The notes: generated from the sequence alone by a model not told the origin. 52,963 nt of DNA from Gemmatimonadaceae bacterium (GCA_020853635.1 JADYYN010000040.1:1-52963), one strand, 5' to 3'; counted from the first letter of the stretch, positions 1 to 9,776 are shown. Program-made: numbers and translations.

Positions 1-1
1 G

Positions 2-2671
2 CGCAACTCGACCACTCCCGTGGCGGCCGTGAACACCGAGGAACTCAACCGCACGCCGTCGCGCTCGATCGAGAACTCGCTGTCGGGCAAGGTGCTCGGC
101 GCGCGTATCTTCGAGAACAACGGAGCCCCGGGCGGCGGCGCGCAGATCCAGATCCGCGGCGCCACCTCCATCCTCGGGCAGGGCGATCCGCTCTACGTGA
201 TCGACGGCATCATCGTCTCGAACGCGTCCATCCCCAATGCGATGAACTCCGTCTCGCGCGCTGGCGGCGGCGTCGGCGGCGCGCAGGACAACGCGGTGAA
301 CCGTCTCGCCGACATCAATCCGCAGGACATCGAGAGCGTCGAAGTGCTCAAGTCCGCCGCGGCCTCGGCCATCTACGGCTCGCGCGCGACGAACGGCGTG
401 GTGGTGATCACGACCAAGCGCGGCCGCGCCGGTGCGCCGAGCTGGAACGTGACGCAGCGTGTGGGCGTCGCCTCGCTGTACCGGAAGATCGGGTTCCGTG
501 AGTGGGGCACGATCAACGATCTCGTCCCGGCGGGAACGGCGGCGGACTCGATCCAGTGGGTCGGCAACCGCGCCGCGATCCCGATCGCCCAGCAGCTCTG
601 CAACCCGAACTGCACCAACTACGACTACGAGCAGCAGCTCTACGGCCGCACCGATCCGACCTTCGAGACGATCCTCAGCACTCGTGGCGGCGCGGGCAAC
701 ACGAAGTACTTCGCCTCGGTGAGCGACAAGCAGGAAGCCGGCATCATGCTCCGCACCGGCGCGCGCCGCACCTCCGGCCGCCTCAACATCGACCAGACGA
801 TCGGCACCAACCTGACCGTCTCCGGCGGGCTGAACGTCACGCGCAACTTCCTGCAGCGCGGTATCTCGAACAACAACAACGCCGGCATCTCGCCGACGTA
901 CGACCTGGGCTACATCCCCCACGTCATCGATTTCCGTCGGCAAGCGGACGGCAGCTTCCCGGTCAACCCGTTCTACGCCGGTGGCTCCTCGGTGTCGAAC
1001 CCGTTCGCCAACCAGGAATACATCAAGAACAACGAAGAGACCTGGCGCCAGACCGGCAACATCCGCGTCGCATATCAGGCGTTCTCCAGCTCGCAGCATA
1101 ACGTGAACGTCTCCTATCAGGTCGGTGTCGACCGCTTCAACCAGGACGGCCTCGCGTTCTCGCCGCCGTTCCTGCAGTTCGAACCCGCCGACAACTTCGC
1201 CGGCACGTCGTCGGTGTCGACGTCGAACGTCTTCCAGATGAACCAGGGCATCAACATCGTCTGGACGTACACGCCGTCCATCTCGTGGATCGGCAACCTG
1301 ACGACGTCGTTCGGTGGCACGCAGGAAGAGCAGTCGCTGAAGACCTACCGCACCCGCGGTCGCGGCCTGCTCCCGACGGTCGGTCTCTCGGCCGGCGCGG
1401 CGGAGACGGTGGTCGAAGACCAGCGCAACGCAACCAAGGACCAGTCGATCTACCTGAACGAGCAGGCGCTGTTCCTTGACGAGAAGCTCTCGGTGAACGC
1501 CGGCTTCCGCATGGACCGCTCGTCGGTGAACGGCGATCGCGAGAAGTACTATCTCTTCCCGAAGTACTCGGCCGCGTACCGCTTCGAGCAGCCCTCGTGG
1601 GCTTCGGAGTACACCGACGAGATCAAGCTCCGCGCCTCGTGGGGCCAGTCGGGCAACCGTCCGCGCTTCGGTGACCGCGACATCCTGGTCGCCAATGCCG
1701 GCATCATCGACGGCCGCGGTGCGCTCGTGTCGGCCGGCACGCTCGGCAACACCAGCATCAAGCCGGAGATCCTGACCGAGACGGACATCGGCGTCGACCT
1801 GTCGTTCTTCGGTCAGCGGCTGAACATGGAGATCACGAACTACAGCCGGACGATCACCGACCTGCTGCTCACGTTCCCGCTCCCGCAGTCCTCGGGCCTG
1901 ACGCAGCAGATCATCAACGGCGGCCAGCTCTCCGTGAAGGGCTGGGAGTTCGGCATCACCGGCGTCCCGATCCAGCGTGGCAACTTCACCTGGACCAGCC
2001 GGATGAACTTCACGAACAATGAGCAGATGGTCGATGAGATCCCGGTGCCGAACTTCAACGTCCTCGGCTCCTTCGGCGCGACCTACGGCCGAAACCGCAT
2101 CGTGAGCGGTCAGCGCTCGACGCTCGTGTGGGCGAACGCCCCGCTCGGCGCGGGCGGCGCGGTCCGCGACACCATCGTCGGTGACGCCAACCCGTATCAC
2201 CAGACGCAGTTCGTCAACGACTTCTCCTACAAGAGCTGGACCCTCTCCACGCTGCTCGACTGGCGTAACGGCGGTCTCGTCTCGAACATGACGAACAACC
2301 TGTGGGACGAGGGCGGCAACTCACGCGACTTCGACGAACCGTTCCGCGGCACCACGAAGGGCCTCTACCGCTACTACGACACCTTCTCGGCCGGCGACAG
2401 CCGCGTGTACATGCAGCCGGGCACGTTCCTGAAGCTCCGTGAGATCACGCTGTCGTACGCGGCCCCGGCCGCCTTCACGGCGAAGTATCTGCGTGGCGCC
2501 AAGGACCTCCGCGTCAGCCTCAGCGGCCGTAACCTCTGGGTGAAGACCGATTACTGGTCCTATGATCCGGAGTTCAACAACTTCGGCAACACGAACTTCA
2601 ACCGCTTCATCGACCTCGCGCCCTTCCCGACGAGCCGTCAGTTCTTCTTCAGCGTCGATGTCGGTTACTAA
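2..2671 (+). CDS. SusC/RagA-family TonB-linked outer-membrane receptor, 5'-truncated by window edge
   Basis: The reading frame is open from the left edge, so the signal peptide and any N-terminal carboxypeptidase-regulatory domain lie outside the window. What remains starts in the plug domain: IQIRGATS, then PLYVIDGIIV, then VEVLKSAAASAIYGSRATNG and VVITTKRG, which is the diagnostic SusC/RagA plug block. A long beta-barrel with alternating aromatic strands follows. The protein ends FFFSVDVGY, close to the aromatic C-terminus that BAM recognises. SusC proteins form TonB-driven outer-membrane channels for large substrates and dock a SusD lid; a SusD gene follows after 49 bases. The substrate cannot be read from the sequence; no glycoside hydrolase is nearby, so a peptide or other nutrient is as likely as a glycan. 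Confidence 0.93.
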   Translation, partial: RNSTTPVAAVNTEELNRTPSRSIENSLSGKVLGARIFENNGAPGGGAQIQIRGATSILGQGDPLYVIDGIIVSNASIPNAMNSVSRAGGGVGGAQDNAVNRLADINPQDIESVEVLKSAAASAIYGSRATNGVVVITTKRGRAGAPSWNVTQRVGVASLYRKIGFREWGTINDLVPAGTAADSIQWVGNRAAIPIAQQLCNPNCTNYDYEQQLYGRTDPTFETILSTRGGAGNTKYFASVSDKQEAGIMLRTGARRTSGRLNIDQTIGTNLTVSGGLNVTRNFLQRGISNNNNAGISPTYDLGYIPHVIDFRRQADGSFPVNPFYAGGSSVSNPFANQEYIKNNEETWRQTGNIRVAYQAFSSSQHNVNVSYQVGVDRFNQDGLAFSPPFLQFEPADNFAGTSSVSTSNVFQMNQGINIVWTYTPSISWIGNLTTSFGGTQEEQSLKTYRTRGRGLLPTVGLSAGAAETVVEDQRNATKDQSIYLNEQALFLDEKLSVNAGFRMDRSSVNGDREKYYLFPKYSAAYRFEQPSWASEYTDEIKLRASWGQSGNRPRFGDRDILVANAGIIDGRGALVSAGTLGNTSIKPEILTETDIGVDLSFFGQRLNMEITNYSRTITDLLLTFPLPQSSGLTQQIINGGQLSVKGWEFGITGVPIQRGNFTWTSRMNFTNNEQMVDEIPVPNFNVLGSFGATYGRNRIVSGQRSTLVWANAPLGAGGAVRDTIVGDANPYHQTQFVNDFSYKSWTLSTLLDWRNGGLVSNMTNNLWDEGGNSRDFDEPFRGTTKGLYRYYDTFSAGDSRVYMQPGTFLKLREITLSYAAPAAFTAKYLRGAKDLRVSLSGRNLWVKTDYWSYDPEFNNFGNTNFNRFIDLAPFPTSRQFFFSVDVGY

Positions 2672-2720
2672 GACCAACACGACACCCACTGACGACTCTT
2701 TGACTCTTATGAGGAATCCA

Positions 2721-4124
2721 ATGCAGAAGGGACTCTTGATGAGCCTCGCCGCAGCCGCCGTCCTGGTGACGGGGTGCTCCGCCGATGTGCTCAACGTGCC
2801 GAACCCGAACTCGCCGACGGTCGAAGGCGCGTCGGGTGATCCGGGCGCACTCCAGCTCCAGGCGACCGGCGTGCTCCGCCAGTTGCGTGGTGGCCTCGGT
2901 GCCTACATCACCGCGACGGCGCGCTTCGGTCGCGAGGGCTACATCTACTCGCCCAACGAAGGCCGCAACACGTCGCACTACCTGATCGGGCTCTCCGGTC
3001 AGAACCGCCTCGATCCGGCCGGCTTCGCCGTCGGCGTCTGGGCGGGCCCGTACGGCAACCTGCGCGACATCTTCAACCTCAAGAACGTCCTCACGAACAA
3101 CACGACGCTCTCCGCTGCCCAGCGCAGCGCCGGCCTCGGGTTCGCGAAGACCATCGAAGGGTTGGAGATGCTGTACGTCATCTCCACGCGCGACTCGCTC
3201 GGCGCGGTGACGCAGATCAACCAGAACGCCACCGACATCGCGCCGTTCGTGTCGCGCGACTCGGTGTCCCGTTTCATCCTCGGCCGGCTCGACGAGGGTG
3301 CGGCGGATCTGGCCGCCGGTGGCGCGGCGTTCCCGTTCACACTGCACGCCGGCTTCGCGGGCTTCAACACGCCGACGACGTTCGCGCAGTTCAATCGCGC
3401 GATCGCTGCTCGTGCGGCCGCGTACTGGGCGACCTCCGGTGGCGGTGCCACCGCGTGGACCCGGGCGCAGACCGCGATCGCCGCGTCGTTCCTCAACCGC
3501 ACACCGGCGAATGCGGCCGCGATGAACGTGGGTGTCTACCACGTGTACTCCACCGCGACCGGTGACGCGACCAACGGCGTGGGGCAGAACCAGGACTTCC
3601 TCGCCCACCCGTCGTTTGCGGTGGACGTCGAAGCTGGTGACCTGCGTGCCTCGAAGTGGTCCACGCTGGCCGTCGCGCGTAACGCGCCGCAGGGACTGGG
3701 CATCGCCACGAGCATCGCTGTGGCCCGTTACGCTGCGAACACCACGCCGGTACCGGTGATCCGCAACGAAGAGCTCCTGCTCCTCGATGCGGAGATCCGT
3801 CTCGCGAACGCGGACAGGGTGGGCGCGATCGCGAACATCGATGCGGTGCGTGCCGTCTCCGGCGGCCTCGCGGCCTCGGGACTCACCGGCGCCTCGCCGG
3901 ATGGTACGGTGCTTGACGAGATCCTCCGACAGAAGCGCTTCTCGCTCTTCGCCGAAGGCCATCGCTGGGTGGACATGCGCCGTTATGGCCGCTTGAACAC
4001 CCTGCCGCTCGACTTGACCACCGGCGTCAATGCGCACTTCATCGCGCGCGTGATGCCGATCCCGCAAGCCGAGTGCCTCGTCCGTGCCCGTGCGGATGTG
4101 TCGCTCGCCGGGCCGGGGTGCTAG
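2721..4124 (+). CDS. SusD/RagB-family outer-membrane lipoprotein
   Basis: 467 residues if started at the ATG preceded by GAGG (2711-2714, six-base spacer); an in-frame ATG at 2709 would remove that ribosome site. The N-terminus is a lipoprotein signal with lipobox LVTGC (Cys19). The mature part begins with the typical SusD phrase DVLNVPNPNSPTVE and ends with the SusD C-terminal pattern around ILRQKRFSLFAEGHRWVDMRRYGRL. SusD proteins are surface-exposed helical, TPR-like lids that bind substrate and open over the SusC barrel. It is directly downstream of the SusC gene and surely co-transcribed with it. It is shorter than many Bacteroidota SusD proteins (500 residues or more) but normal for relatives outside that phylum. 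Confidence 0.92.
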   Translation: MQKGLLMSLAAAAVLVTGCSADVLNVPNPNSPTVEGASGDPGALQLQATGVLRQLRGGLGAYITATARFGREGYIYSPNEGRNTSHYLIGLSGQNRLDPAGFAVGVWAGPYGNLRDIFNLKNVLTNNTTLSAAQRSAGLGFAKTIEGLEMLYVISTRDSLGAVTQINQNATDIAPFVSRDSVSRFILGRLDEGAADLAAGGAAFPFTLHAGFAGFNTPTTFAQFNRAIAARAAAYWATSGGGATAWTRAQTAIAASFLNRTPANAAAMNVGVYHVYSTATGDATNGVGQNQDFLAHPSFAVDVEAGDLRASKWSTLAVARNAPQGLGIATSIAVARYAANTTPVPVIRNEELLLLDAEIRLANADRVGAIANIDAVRAVSGGLAASGLTGASPDGTVLDEILRQKRFSLFAEGHRWVDMRRYGRLNTLPLDLTTGVNAHFIARVMPIPQAECLVRARADVSLAGPGC

Positions 4125-4134
4125 TACTGCAGAA

Positions 4135-4155
4135 GGGAGATGGGAGATGGGAGAA
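4135..4155 (+). repeat. Three tandem heptamers (GGGAGAT, GGGAGAT, GGGAGAA)
   Basis: Three adjacent 7-base units lie between the susD stop codon and the terminator stem. A second, unrelated-sequence heptamer triplet is found at 27788-27808, also in a gap after a stop codon. No function is evident. Confidence 0.6.
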
Positions 4156-4186
4156 GCGGGGCCCGGCGGTTGCCGGGCCCCGCTTT
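4156..4186 (+). terminator. Intrinsic terminator after the susCD pair
   Basis: An 11-bp perfect GC stem (4156-4166 with 4173-4183), six-base loop CGGTTG, then TTT. It sits 31 bases past the susD stop and 25 bases before the end of the convergent minus-strand gene. The opposite strand continues CTTCTCC after the stem, so it could also slow transcription coming from the right, more weakly. Confidence 0.8.
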
Positions 4187-4210
4187 GCATCCCGTCATCC
4201 GGTGGGCGGC

Positions 4211-7200
4211 CTAGCGGCCGGTCATCCACACGACCTTGAGGATCACATCGCCCTCGCGAGGAACCGACGGGCCGTTCCACAGCCGCTGGCGATCGTTCAC
4301 CACCAGATACACGAACGACAGCGGCGCGAACTCCCACTGTGCACGCGCATTGAGCGCACCGCGACCCGCCACCGTGTTGTACTGATAGAAGGCCGCGAGC
4401 TGCAGCCGCGGAGACCAAGCGAGCCGCAACTCGGGCGCGATGAGCTGCGTGGTGAGCGTGGTGTCGTTCACCCCGACCGCACGCAAGCGATTGATGGTGT
4501 AGTCGACGTTCATCGCGATGCGCGGACTCGGTGCCCAGCGCGCCGTGCCGACGACCTCCTCCATGCGCCCGTCGAAGAATCCGCCGGTGGAGACGTTCGT
4601 CGACAACACCCAAGACGCACTCTGGTCCGTGGTGCCGTACCAGCCGTAGCGCCAGTAGTCCTGTGTGCCGGCGGCGATCCCTACGCCGGGCAGGATATCG
4701 AACGCCTGCGTGGGACGCTGCAGGTGACGCTGCACGTACGGGTACCAGATCGCCCCGCTGCGATGGAGCACATCGATGTAGATGTCGACGAAGCCCTCCT
4801 GCAGGCGCAGCGTGGACGGCGTGTTGTAGAAGTACGTCACGATCGCCGGCTTGAAGAGCACGACGTCCTTTGGCCGCCAGGCGGGTTGCCACGTGCCGAC
4901 GATCGCGGGACTGCTCACAAGCACATCGTTCCGTGAGACGAAGCCCGTGCGCGGCGCATAGTCCTTGGAGACCAAGGCACCGAGGAAGCCGGTGTAGAGC
5001 CCTGGCGTATCGCGTCCGGCGAAGTAGCTCGCCGCCACGCCGGTCTTCCCGTCGATCGTCGACGTGGAGACCATGCCATTGATCTGGATCTGCTCGCCAA
5101 TGCGACCGAGTGCATCGAATGCCGTCACGACGTTCGTGCTGCCGGGCGTCACGCGACCGGGATCATCGTGCCGGATGGCGGTGAGCGCCCCCACCCGCGT
5201 GGACGCCCCGATGAACCGACTGCCGCGCAACACGCCGAACGTGCTCGCCCCATTGTCCCCCTGGGCACGCTGACGGGTCGCGAGCGCACCGAGTGAGAGC
5301 CGGGAGGATCGCAGCGCGTAGCGCGCCCCGGCATCGATGGGGATTGGCGTGCCGTCGTCCGCGAGCCCGATGCGGCGCGTGAAGAACGGCTGCAATGCAT
5401 AGCGCCCGTCGAGTCCGGTCACGCTCAACACATCGGCGTTCTCGAGGAAGAACTGCCGGCGCTCCGGGAAGAACACGGAGAACCGCTGCAGGTTCACCAC
5501 CTGCCGATCGACATCGGCCTGCGCGAAGTCGGTGCGCACGGTGAGATCCAGCGTGCTGTTGGCCCTCGGTGCCCACAACAACTCGCCGCCGGCCGCGCCC
5601 GTGGTGGTGAAGGCGCCCGCATCAGAAGTGTTCCGTCGCGATTCGCCCAGCACGAACGGTCGGTAGCGCAGTGCGGCACGACTCGGCGGCGGCTCGAGGC
5701 CGTCGACGGTGCCTGCGAACGTCAGCCGATACGAGGAGAACTGCCGCGGGAACGGTGCCCATGCGCTCGTCTCAAGTGCACGGCGTGCATTGCGCACGAA
5801 GTTCACTTCCCACTCGCCATCCCCGGGCGCATAGCGGACGGTCTGCCAGGGGATCGCGATCTCCGCGGTCCATCCGCTGTCGCTCACCTGCGTGCGCACG
5901 GTCCACTGTCCATCCCAGTTCTCGTTCTGTGTATCGCCACCATCGAACGCCTGCACGTCGCGCTGCGACCCGTACGGGGTGACCGAGAACTGGTACGCGG
6001 TGCGTTTGTCTCCGAGCGGGCCGAACGTGACGGAGAAGTTCTCGTTCTCTGAGAAGTCGAACTCACGGCGGAGGTCTCGGACGCGCAGGCCCGTGCGCGC
6101 GTCGGGGTCACGCATGTAGGCGGCGACGTACAGGTGCCGCTCATCGAACAACACGCGCACCTCGGTCGGGTAGCGAACACTCGGTGCGTAGTCCTGTCGC
6201 ACTTGGTGGAACGCGCTGGCGATCGAGGCGGTGGACCAGCTGGCCTCGTCGAGCCTGCCGTCGATGCGAATGGGTGACGCCGTACGCGCCGCGCGAAGGC
6301 GAGGCCGCGGTGCCGTGAACGGATCCGCAGTCGTGTCTGCAGGCGCGGAACTCGGCGCGGCGGCCGCCGCACCGATCCAGCGACGCCACAGCATCACCAC
6401 GCCATCGGGCGCCGTGAACGCCGCATCACGGTCTGCGACATAGCGTGCATAGATCGGCGCTGCCGCGGCGATCAGCGCGCGGTCCGCTGCCGACTCCGGC
6501 GCGCCCTTCGGCACCGCATACACGAACGACGAGAGTGAGGGTGTCTCGCCTTCACGCGCCGGGAACTTGCGGAACGTCTCTACCCGGCGGAAGTCACGCG
6601 CGACAAACACGCCGCTGGAGTCCTGGGACTCGCCCGCCCGAACGAAGAAGTCCACGGCTTCGTCGGGATAACCGAACAGATAGCCGTACCCGCGCCAGCG
6701 CGGCGAGCGCGGTGCGCGCTCGACGGCATCGAGTACTGCGTCCACCGGAGTCTCCACGCGCACTCCGATCGATGACCAGAACTCCGGACGCGCGGCAATG
6801 GCGCGCGCGAGGGCATCCCTGTGCACGGCGTACACCGCCGTCACGCGATAGCGCGAGCTGTCTGCGCGAGTGTACGTAGCGGCGAACTCGGCGACGTGGA
6901 ACGACACCGGCCCACAGCGGAGCGCCGCGGTCGCTGACCGCACGCTCGCGATGGAGTCCAGCGCCACACGATCCAAGTCTGGTGCAACAGTGAGCGTGAT
7001 GCTCAAGAAGTCGGTACTGACAGGCTTGAGTCCGCCGCCGAGCGTGTAGAGCGCCTCGCCATCGCCCGCGTCGCGCAGCAGGCGCTCGGCGATGGCGCGT
7101 TCACGTGCAGCGAGGGAGGAGAGATCGAAGCACCCAGCCGACGGCGTTGCAGCTCGCGCGGGTGTCTGTGCAGACGTTTGCGCTGACACCGACGCGGGGG

Positions 7201-7681
7201 CGAACGCGAGGCCCAACACCAAGAGCCAGAGCGCACCTCGCTTGGCGACATTCGAGCCGCGCATGGTCGATCCGGCCGCTGCACGGCAGCTGAGGTTCCG
7301 AAGGTGCGCTGCGACGATCAAGGTGGCACCGACCACCACGAACGGAAGTTCGCCGCGCTCATCGAGGACCCACTCAAGGCGAGAGATCACGAGGGTGGCG
7401 AGCCCCAGTGCGAAGAGCACAAACGGGAGCGCCCGTCGGTGCTGCCGCCAACCCGCGCCGACGATGGCGATGCCGCCGAGCACCGAACTGATCGCGAGCA
7501 AGCCCCATTCGATCCATGGCGACTCGAGCCAAGGGAGCACCACAGCCGGCAGCAGGAGCACGAGCAAAGCCGGGCCGAGACAGTGGATTGCGCACAGCAC
7601 CGCCACGGCGATGCCGCTGACGTCGAGTCGACGCTTGAGCGAGTCTTCAATGCGTTGCTGGTCGAGCGATGCGGCGGACAC
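4211..7681 (-). CDS. MerC-like membrane domain fused in frame to secreted DUF5916 (CBM9-like + barrel) protein
   Basis: 1,156 codons open from a GTG at 7681 (GGGAG four bases upstream on the minus strand). Residues 1-139 are a complete MerC-like protein: the CAIHCLGPALL signature near residue 35, four hydrophobic helices, and the family's usual end HLRNLSCR. The stop codon expected there is absent. Residue 140 is a Met (codon at 7264) that begins a classic signal peptide (ALWLLVLGLAFAPASVSAQ). Then come an unrecognised domain (about 170-430, containing YLFGYPDEAVDFFV), a CBM9-like domain (RLDEASWSTAS, ENFSVTFG) and the DUF5916 barrel (hallmark FFPERRQFFLENADV). MerC proteins move mercuric or other metal ions; DUF5916 proteins are predicted outer-membrane proteins of unknown role. 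The two may be made as one chain, or the second from its own start at 7264 (1,017 residues). Confidence 0.8.
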   Translation of the reverse strand: MSAASLDQQRIEDSLKRRLDVSGIAVAVLCAIHCLGPALLVLLLPAVVLPWLESPWIEWGLLAISSVLGGIAIVGAGWRQHRRALPFVLFALGLATLVISRLEWVLDERGELPFVVVGATLIVAAHLRNLSCRAAAGSTMRGSNVAKRGALWLLVLGLAFAPASVSAQTSAQTPARAATPSAGCFDLSSLAARERAIAERLLRDAGDGEALYTLGGGLKPVSTDFLSITLTVAPDLDRVALDSIASVRSATAALRCGPVSFHVAEFAATYTRADSSRYRVTAVYAVHRDALARAIAARPEFWSSIGVRVETPVDAVLDAVERAPRSPRWRGYGYLFGYPDEAVDFFVRAGESQDSSGVFVARDFRRVETFRKFPAREGETPSLSSFVYAVPKGAPESAADRALIAAAAPIYARYVADRDAAFTAPDGVVMLWRRWIGAAAAAPSSAPADTTADPFTAPRPRLRAARTASPIRIDGRLDEASWSTASIASAFHQVRQDYAPSVRYPTEVRVLFDERHLYVAAYMRDPDARTGLRVRDLRREFDFSENENFSVTFGPLGDKRTAYQFSVTPYGSQRDVQAFDGGDTQNENWDGQWTVRTQVSDSGWTAEIAIPWQTVRYAPGDGEWEVNFVRNARRALETSAWAPFPRQFSSYRLTFAGTVDGLEPPPSRAALRYRPFVLGESRRNTSDAGAFTTTGAAGGELLWAPRANSTLDLTVRTDFAQADVDRQVVNLQRFSVFFPERRQFFLENADVLSVTGLDGRYALQPFFTRRIGLADDGTPIPIDAGARYALRSSRLSLGALATRQRAQGDNGASTFGVLRGSRFIGASTRVGALTAIRHDDPGRVTPGSTNVVTAFDALGRIGEQIQINGMVSTSTIDGKTGVAASYFAGRDTPGLYTGFLGALVSKDYAPRTGFVSRNDVLVSSPAIVGTWQPAWRPKDVVLFKPAIVTYFYNTPSTLRLQEGFVDIYIDVLHRSGAIWYPYVQRHLQRPTQAFDILPGVGIAAGTQDYWRYGWYGTTDQSASWVLSTNVSTGGFFDGRMEEVVGTARWAPSPRIAMNVDYTINRLRAVGVNDTTLTTQLIAPELRLAWSPRLQLAAFYQYNTVAGRGALNARAQWEFAPLSFVYLVVNDRQRLWNGPSVPREGDVILKVVWMTGR

Positions 7682-7789
7682 GGGACTCCCGGATTCATAT
7701 GATTGGCTCCGTCAGTCTACGGGTGTCTCGACCTGCGGTTCGGGGGCGCTGGCTGGACGGTTGCTCTGCACCACCGAACGGGCGACTCG

Positions 7790-7844
7790 AGCCGTTGAAC
7801 GGCAGCGCACGACCGTTCAACGGGCTGAGGCGGCCGTTGCCTGC
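7790..7844 (+). promoter_or_regulatory. Three LytTR-type boxes upstream of the kinase gene
   Basis: Boxes at 7790-7802 (AGCCGTTGAACGG), 7811-7823 (GACCGTTCAACGG) and 7832-7844 (GGCCGTTGCCTGC). Their GTT cores fall at 7794, 7815 and 7836, exactly 21 bp apart, two helical turns. LytTR regulators are known to bind imperfect 9-bp direct repeats with a GTT core separated by about 12 bp. The gap is shared with the divergent MerC/DUF5916 gene (start 7681), so either or both sides may be controlled. Outside the boxes the 226-base gap (7682-7907) shows nothing else clear. Confidence 0.7.
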
Positions 7845-7907
7845 GAGCACGTGGAGCCCCGTCGCTGGGACGCTAACTTTCGCAGGTCGCTCCCCTGCCG
7901 CCCGCCC

Positions 7908-9776
7908 ATGCTCGCACCCAACCTGAACTCCATCATCCATCTCGCCGGATTCGGCGCGGGTATCGCCCTCTACGGGCTGCTCGCGGTGATGACGCGCTCG
8001 GGAGCGCGGGGCGGAGAGCGGCTGTCGTTCGCGACGGCACTCCTCGGGCTCGCGTGGAATGCGGGTGCACTGGTGGTGTTCGGCACCGAGGACCTCGGCG
8101 CCGCCGCGGCCCCGGCAGGCGTGTCGTTCATCGCGTATTCGGCGCTGGGTTTCCTCCCGGCCGTGGCCGTGCATGCCGCGGTCGGATATCACGGGCTCGG
8201 TACGCGCCGCCTGTTGGTGGGCGCGGCTTACGGGCTGGCGGCGGTGGCGACGCTCTGGCAGCTCGGCGCGCTCGTTCAGGCAGCCGAGGTGCCCGCGCGC
8301 AACGCGATGCTGATGCTCACGGTGGGCAACCTCACTCTCGTCGCTGCGCTGGCTCTCAGCGCGCGCGGCGACCGCGGCCCACGCGACGTCTCGTCCGTGG
8401 CGCTTGCTGTGTTCGCGGTGATGGCACTGCACCTGAGCCATCACGCCGACGCCCCGGAGTCGTGGGTGGTCGCGGTACTCGGGCACCATGCCTCGCTGCC
8501 GTTGGCGCTCGCGATCCTGTATCAGGACTATCGGTTCGCATTGGCCGATGTGTTCCTCAAGCGCGCGCTCACCATCCTCGCGGTGATCATCCTCGCCGCG
8601 GGTCTGTTGTGGGGCATCGGTGTGCCGTGGATCTCTCCCGGCCCGTCGCAGACAGTGAATCCCGCGGGACTGTTCGTGGTGCTGCTGCTCTGGGTCGCGA
8701 CGGCGCTGGCGACGCCCTGGATCGCCGCGCGGAGTTCCGACATCGTCGATCGCCTGCTACTGCGCCGTCAGGCCCCGCGCGCCATGGCGGAGTCGCTGGC
8801 GGTGCAGGTGAGCACCATCGAAACGCCGGACGAGGTGTTGGACGCAGGCTGTCGTGCGGTCGCGGACGCGTTGGCCGCGGGACGTGTCGCGTGGCGCGAG
8901 ATCACCGAGTGGCCCGAGCGCACGGCGATGATCCTGCACGATCGCGGACAGTCGGCCACCGTCCACATCCCGACGACGACCGGGCCGGATTGGGCGATCG
9001 ACGTGCGCGAGCTCGCGGGCGGGCGGCGCCTGCTGTCCGGCGACGGCACCATGCTCGAAGCGGCCGCGATCGTGCTCGGGCGACGGATCGACGCGCTCCG
9101 GCTGGCGCGTGAGCGGCTCTCGCGTGACCTGCGCGAGGAGTCGTTGCTGCGACTGTCGTCGGAGGCGGAGTTGCAGGCGTTGCGCGCGCAGTTGAACCCG
9201 CACTTCCTGTTCAACGCGCTCACCACGCTCGGCTTCCTGATGACCAGTGCGCCCGCGCGAGCGCAGGAGACCTTGTACAGTCTCACCGCGCTGCTGCGCG
9301 CCGTGCTCACGCGCACCGCTCGTGAGCAGAACACGCTGCACGAGGAGATGTCGCTGGTGCGCGACTATCTGTCGATCGAGCAGGCGCGGTTCGAGGAGCG
9401 CTTGAGCGTGCATCTCGACATGCCCGAGGCGGTCGCGAACGCGCGCGTGCCATCCCTGTTGCTGCAGCCGCTGGTGGAGAACGCGATCAAGCACGGGATC
9501 TCGCCCATCGCCCGCGGTGGTCGCGTGGAAGTGACGGCACAGTTGGACGGTGCGCAACTCGTGCTCGCCGTGCGGGACACCGGACGCGGCATCGCGGCGC
9601 GCGATGCGATCACGGGGTTCGGAGTGGGCTTGAGCAATCTCGAACGGCGGTTGGAACGGCTCTATGGAAGCGAGGCGACGTTGACGTTCGAGAGTGTCCC
9701 GGATCAGGGGACTACCGTGGTGGTGCGCTTGCCGTTCCGCGCGGCGGGTCCCGAAGCGTTGCGGGCCGCCTCATGA
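7908..9776 (+). CDS. LytS/YehU-type membrane sensor histidine kinase
   Basis: 622 residues. The N-terminal ~270 residues hold about eight membrane helices; a soluble GAF-like stretch follows (about 290-400), then the LytS-family histidine block LRAQLNPHFLFNAL with His432 as phospho-acceptor, and a HATPase_c domain (N-box PLVENAIKHG with Asn525, then DTGRGI and GFGVGLSNLERRL). The frame is open much further upstream, but that part overlaps the divergent gene and is low-complexity shadow; the ATG at 7908 gives the first hydrophobic helix. Its TGA overlaps the next gene's ATG (ATGA), so kinase and regulator are translationally coupled. The many-helix sensor resembles 7TM-type input domains; the signal is unknown, probably in the membrane or periplasm. 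Confidence 0.92.
   Translation: MLAPNLNSIIHLAGFGAGIALYGLLAVMTRSGARGGERLSFATALLGLAWNAGALVVFGTEDLGAAAAPAGVSFIAYSALGFLPAVAVHAAVGYHGLGTRRLLVGAAYGLAAVATLWQLGALVQAAEVPARNAMLMLTVGNLTLVAALALSARGDRGPRDVSSVALAVFAVMALHLSHHADAPESWVVAVLGHHASLPLALAILYQDYRFALADVFLKRALTILAVIILAAGLLWGIGVPWISPGPSQTVNPAGLFVVLLLWVATALATPWIAARSSDIVDRLLLRRQAPRAMAESLAVQVSTIETPDEVLDAGCRAVADALAAGRVAWREITEWPERTAMILHDRGQSATVHIPTTTGPDWAIDVRELAGGRRLLSGDGTMLEAAAIVLGRRIDALRLARERLSRDLREESLLRLSSEAELQALRAQLNPHFLFNALTTLGFLMTSAPARAQETLYSLTALLRAVLTRTAREQNTLHEEMSLVRDYLSIEQARFEERLSVHLDMPEAVANARVPSLLLQPLVENAIKHGISPIARGGRVEVTAQLDGAQLVLAVRDTGRGIAARDAITGFGVGLSNLERRLERLYGSEATLTFESVPDQGTTVVVRLPFRAAGPEALRAAS

Noticed and set aside
2649-4892. 747-codon minus-strand frame opposite susD
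   Set aside because: Arg/Gly/Ala-rich low-information translation across a terminator and two real genes; no start signal.
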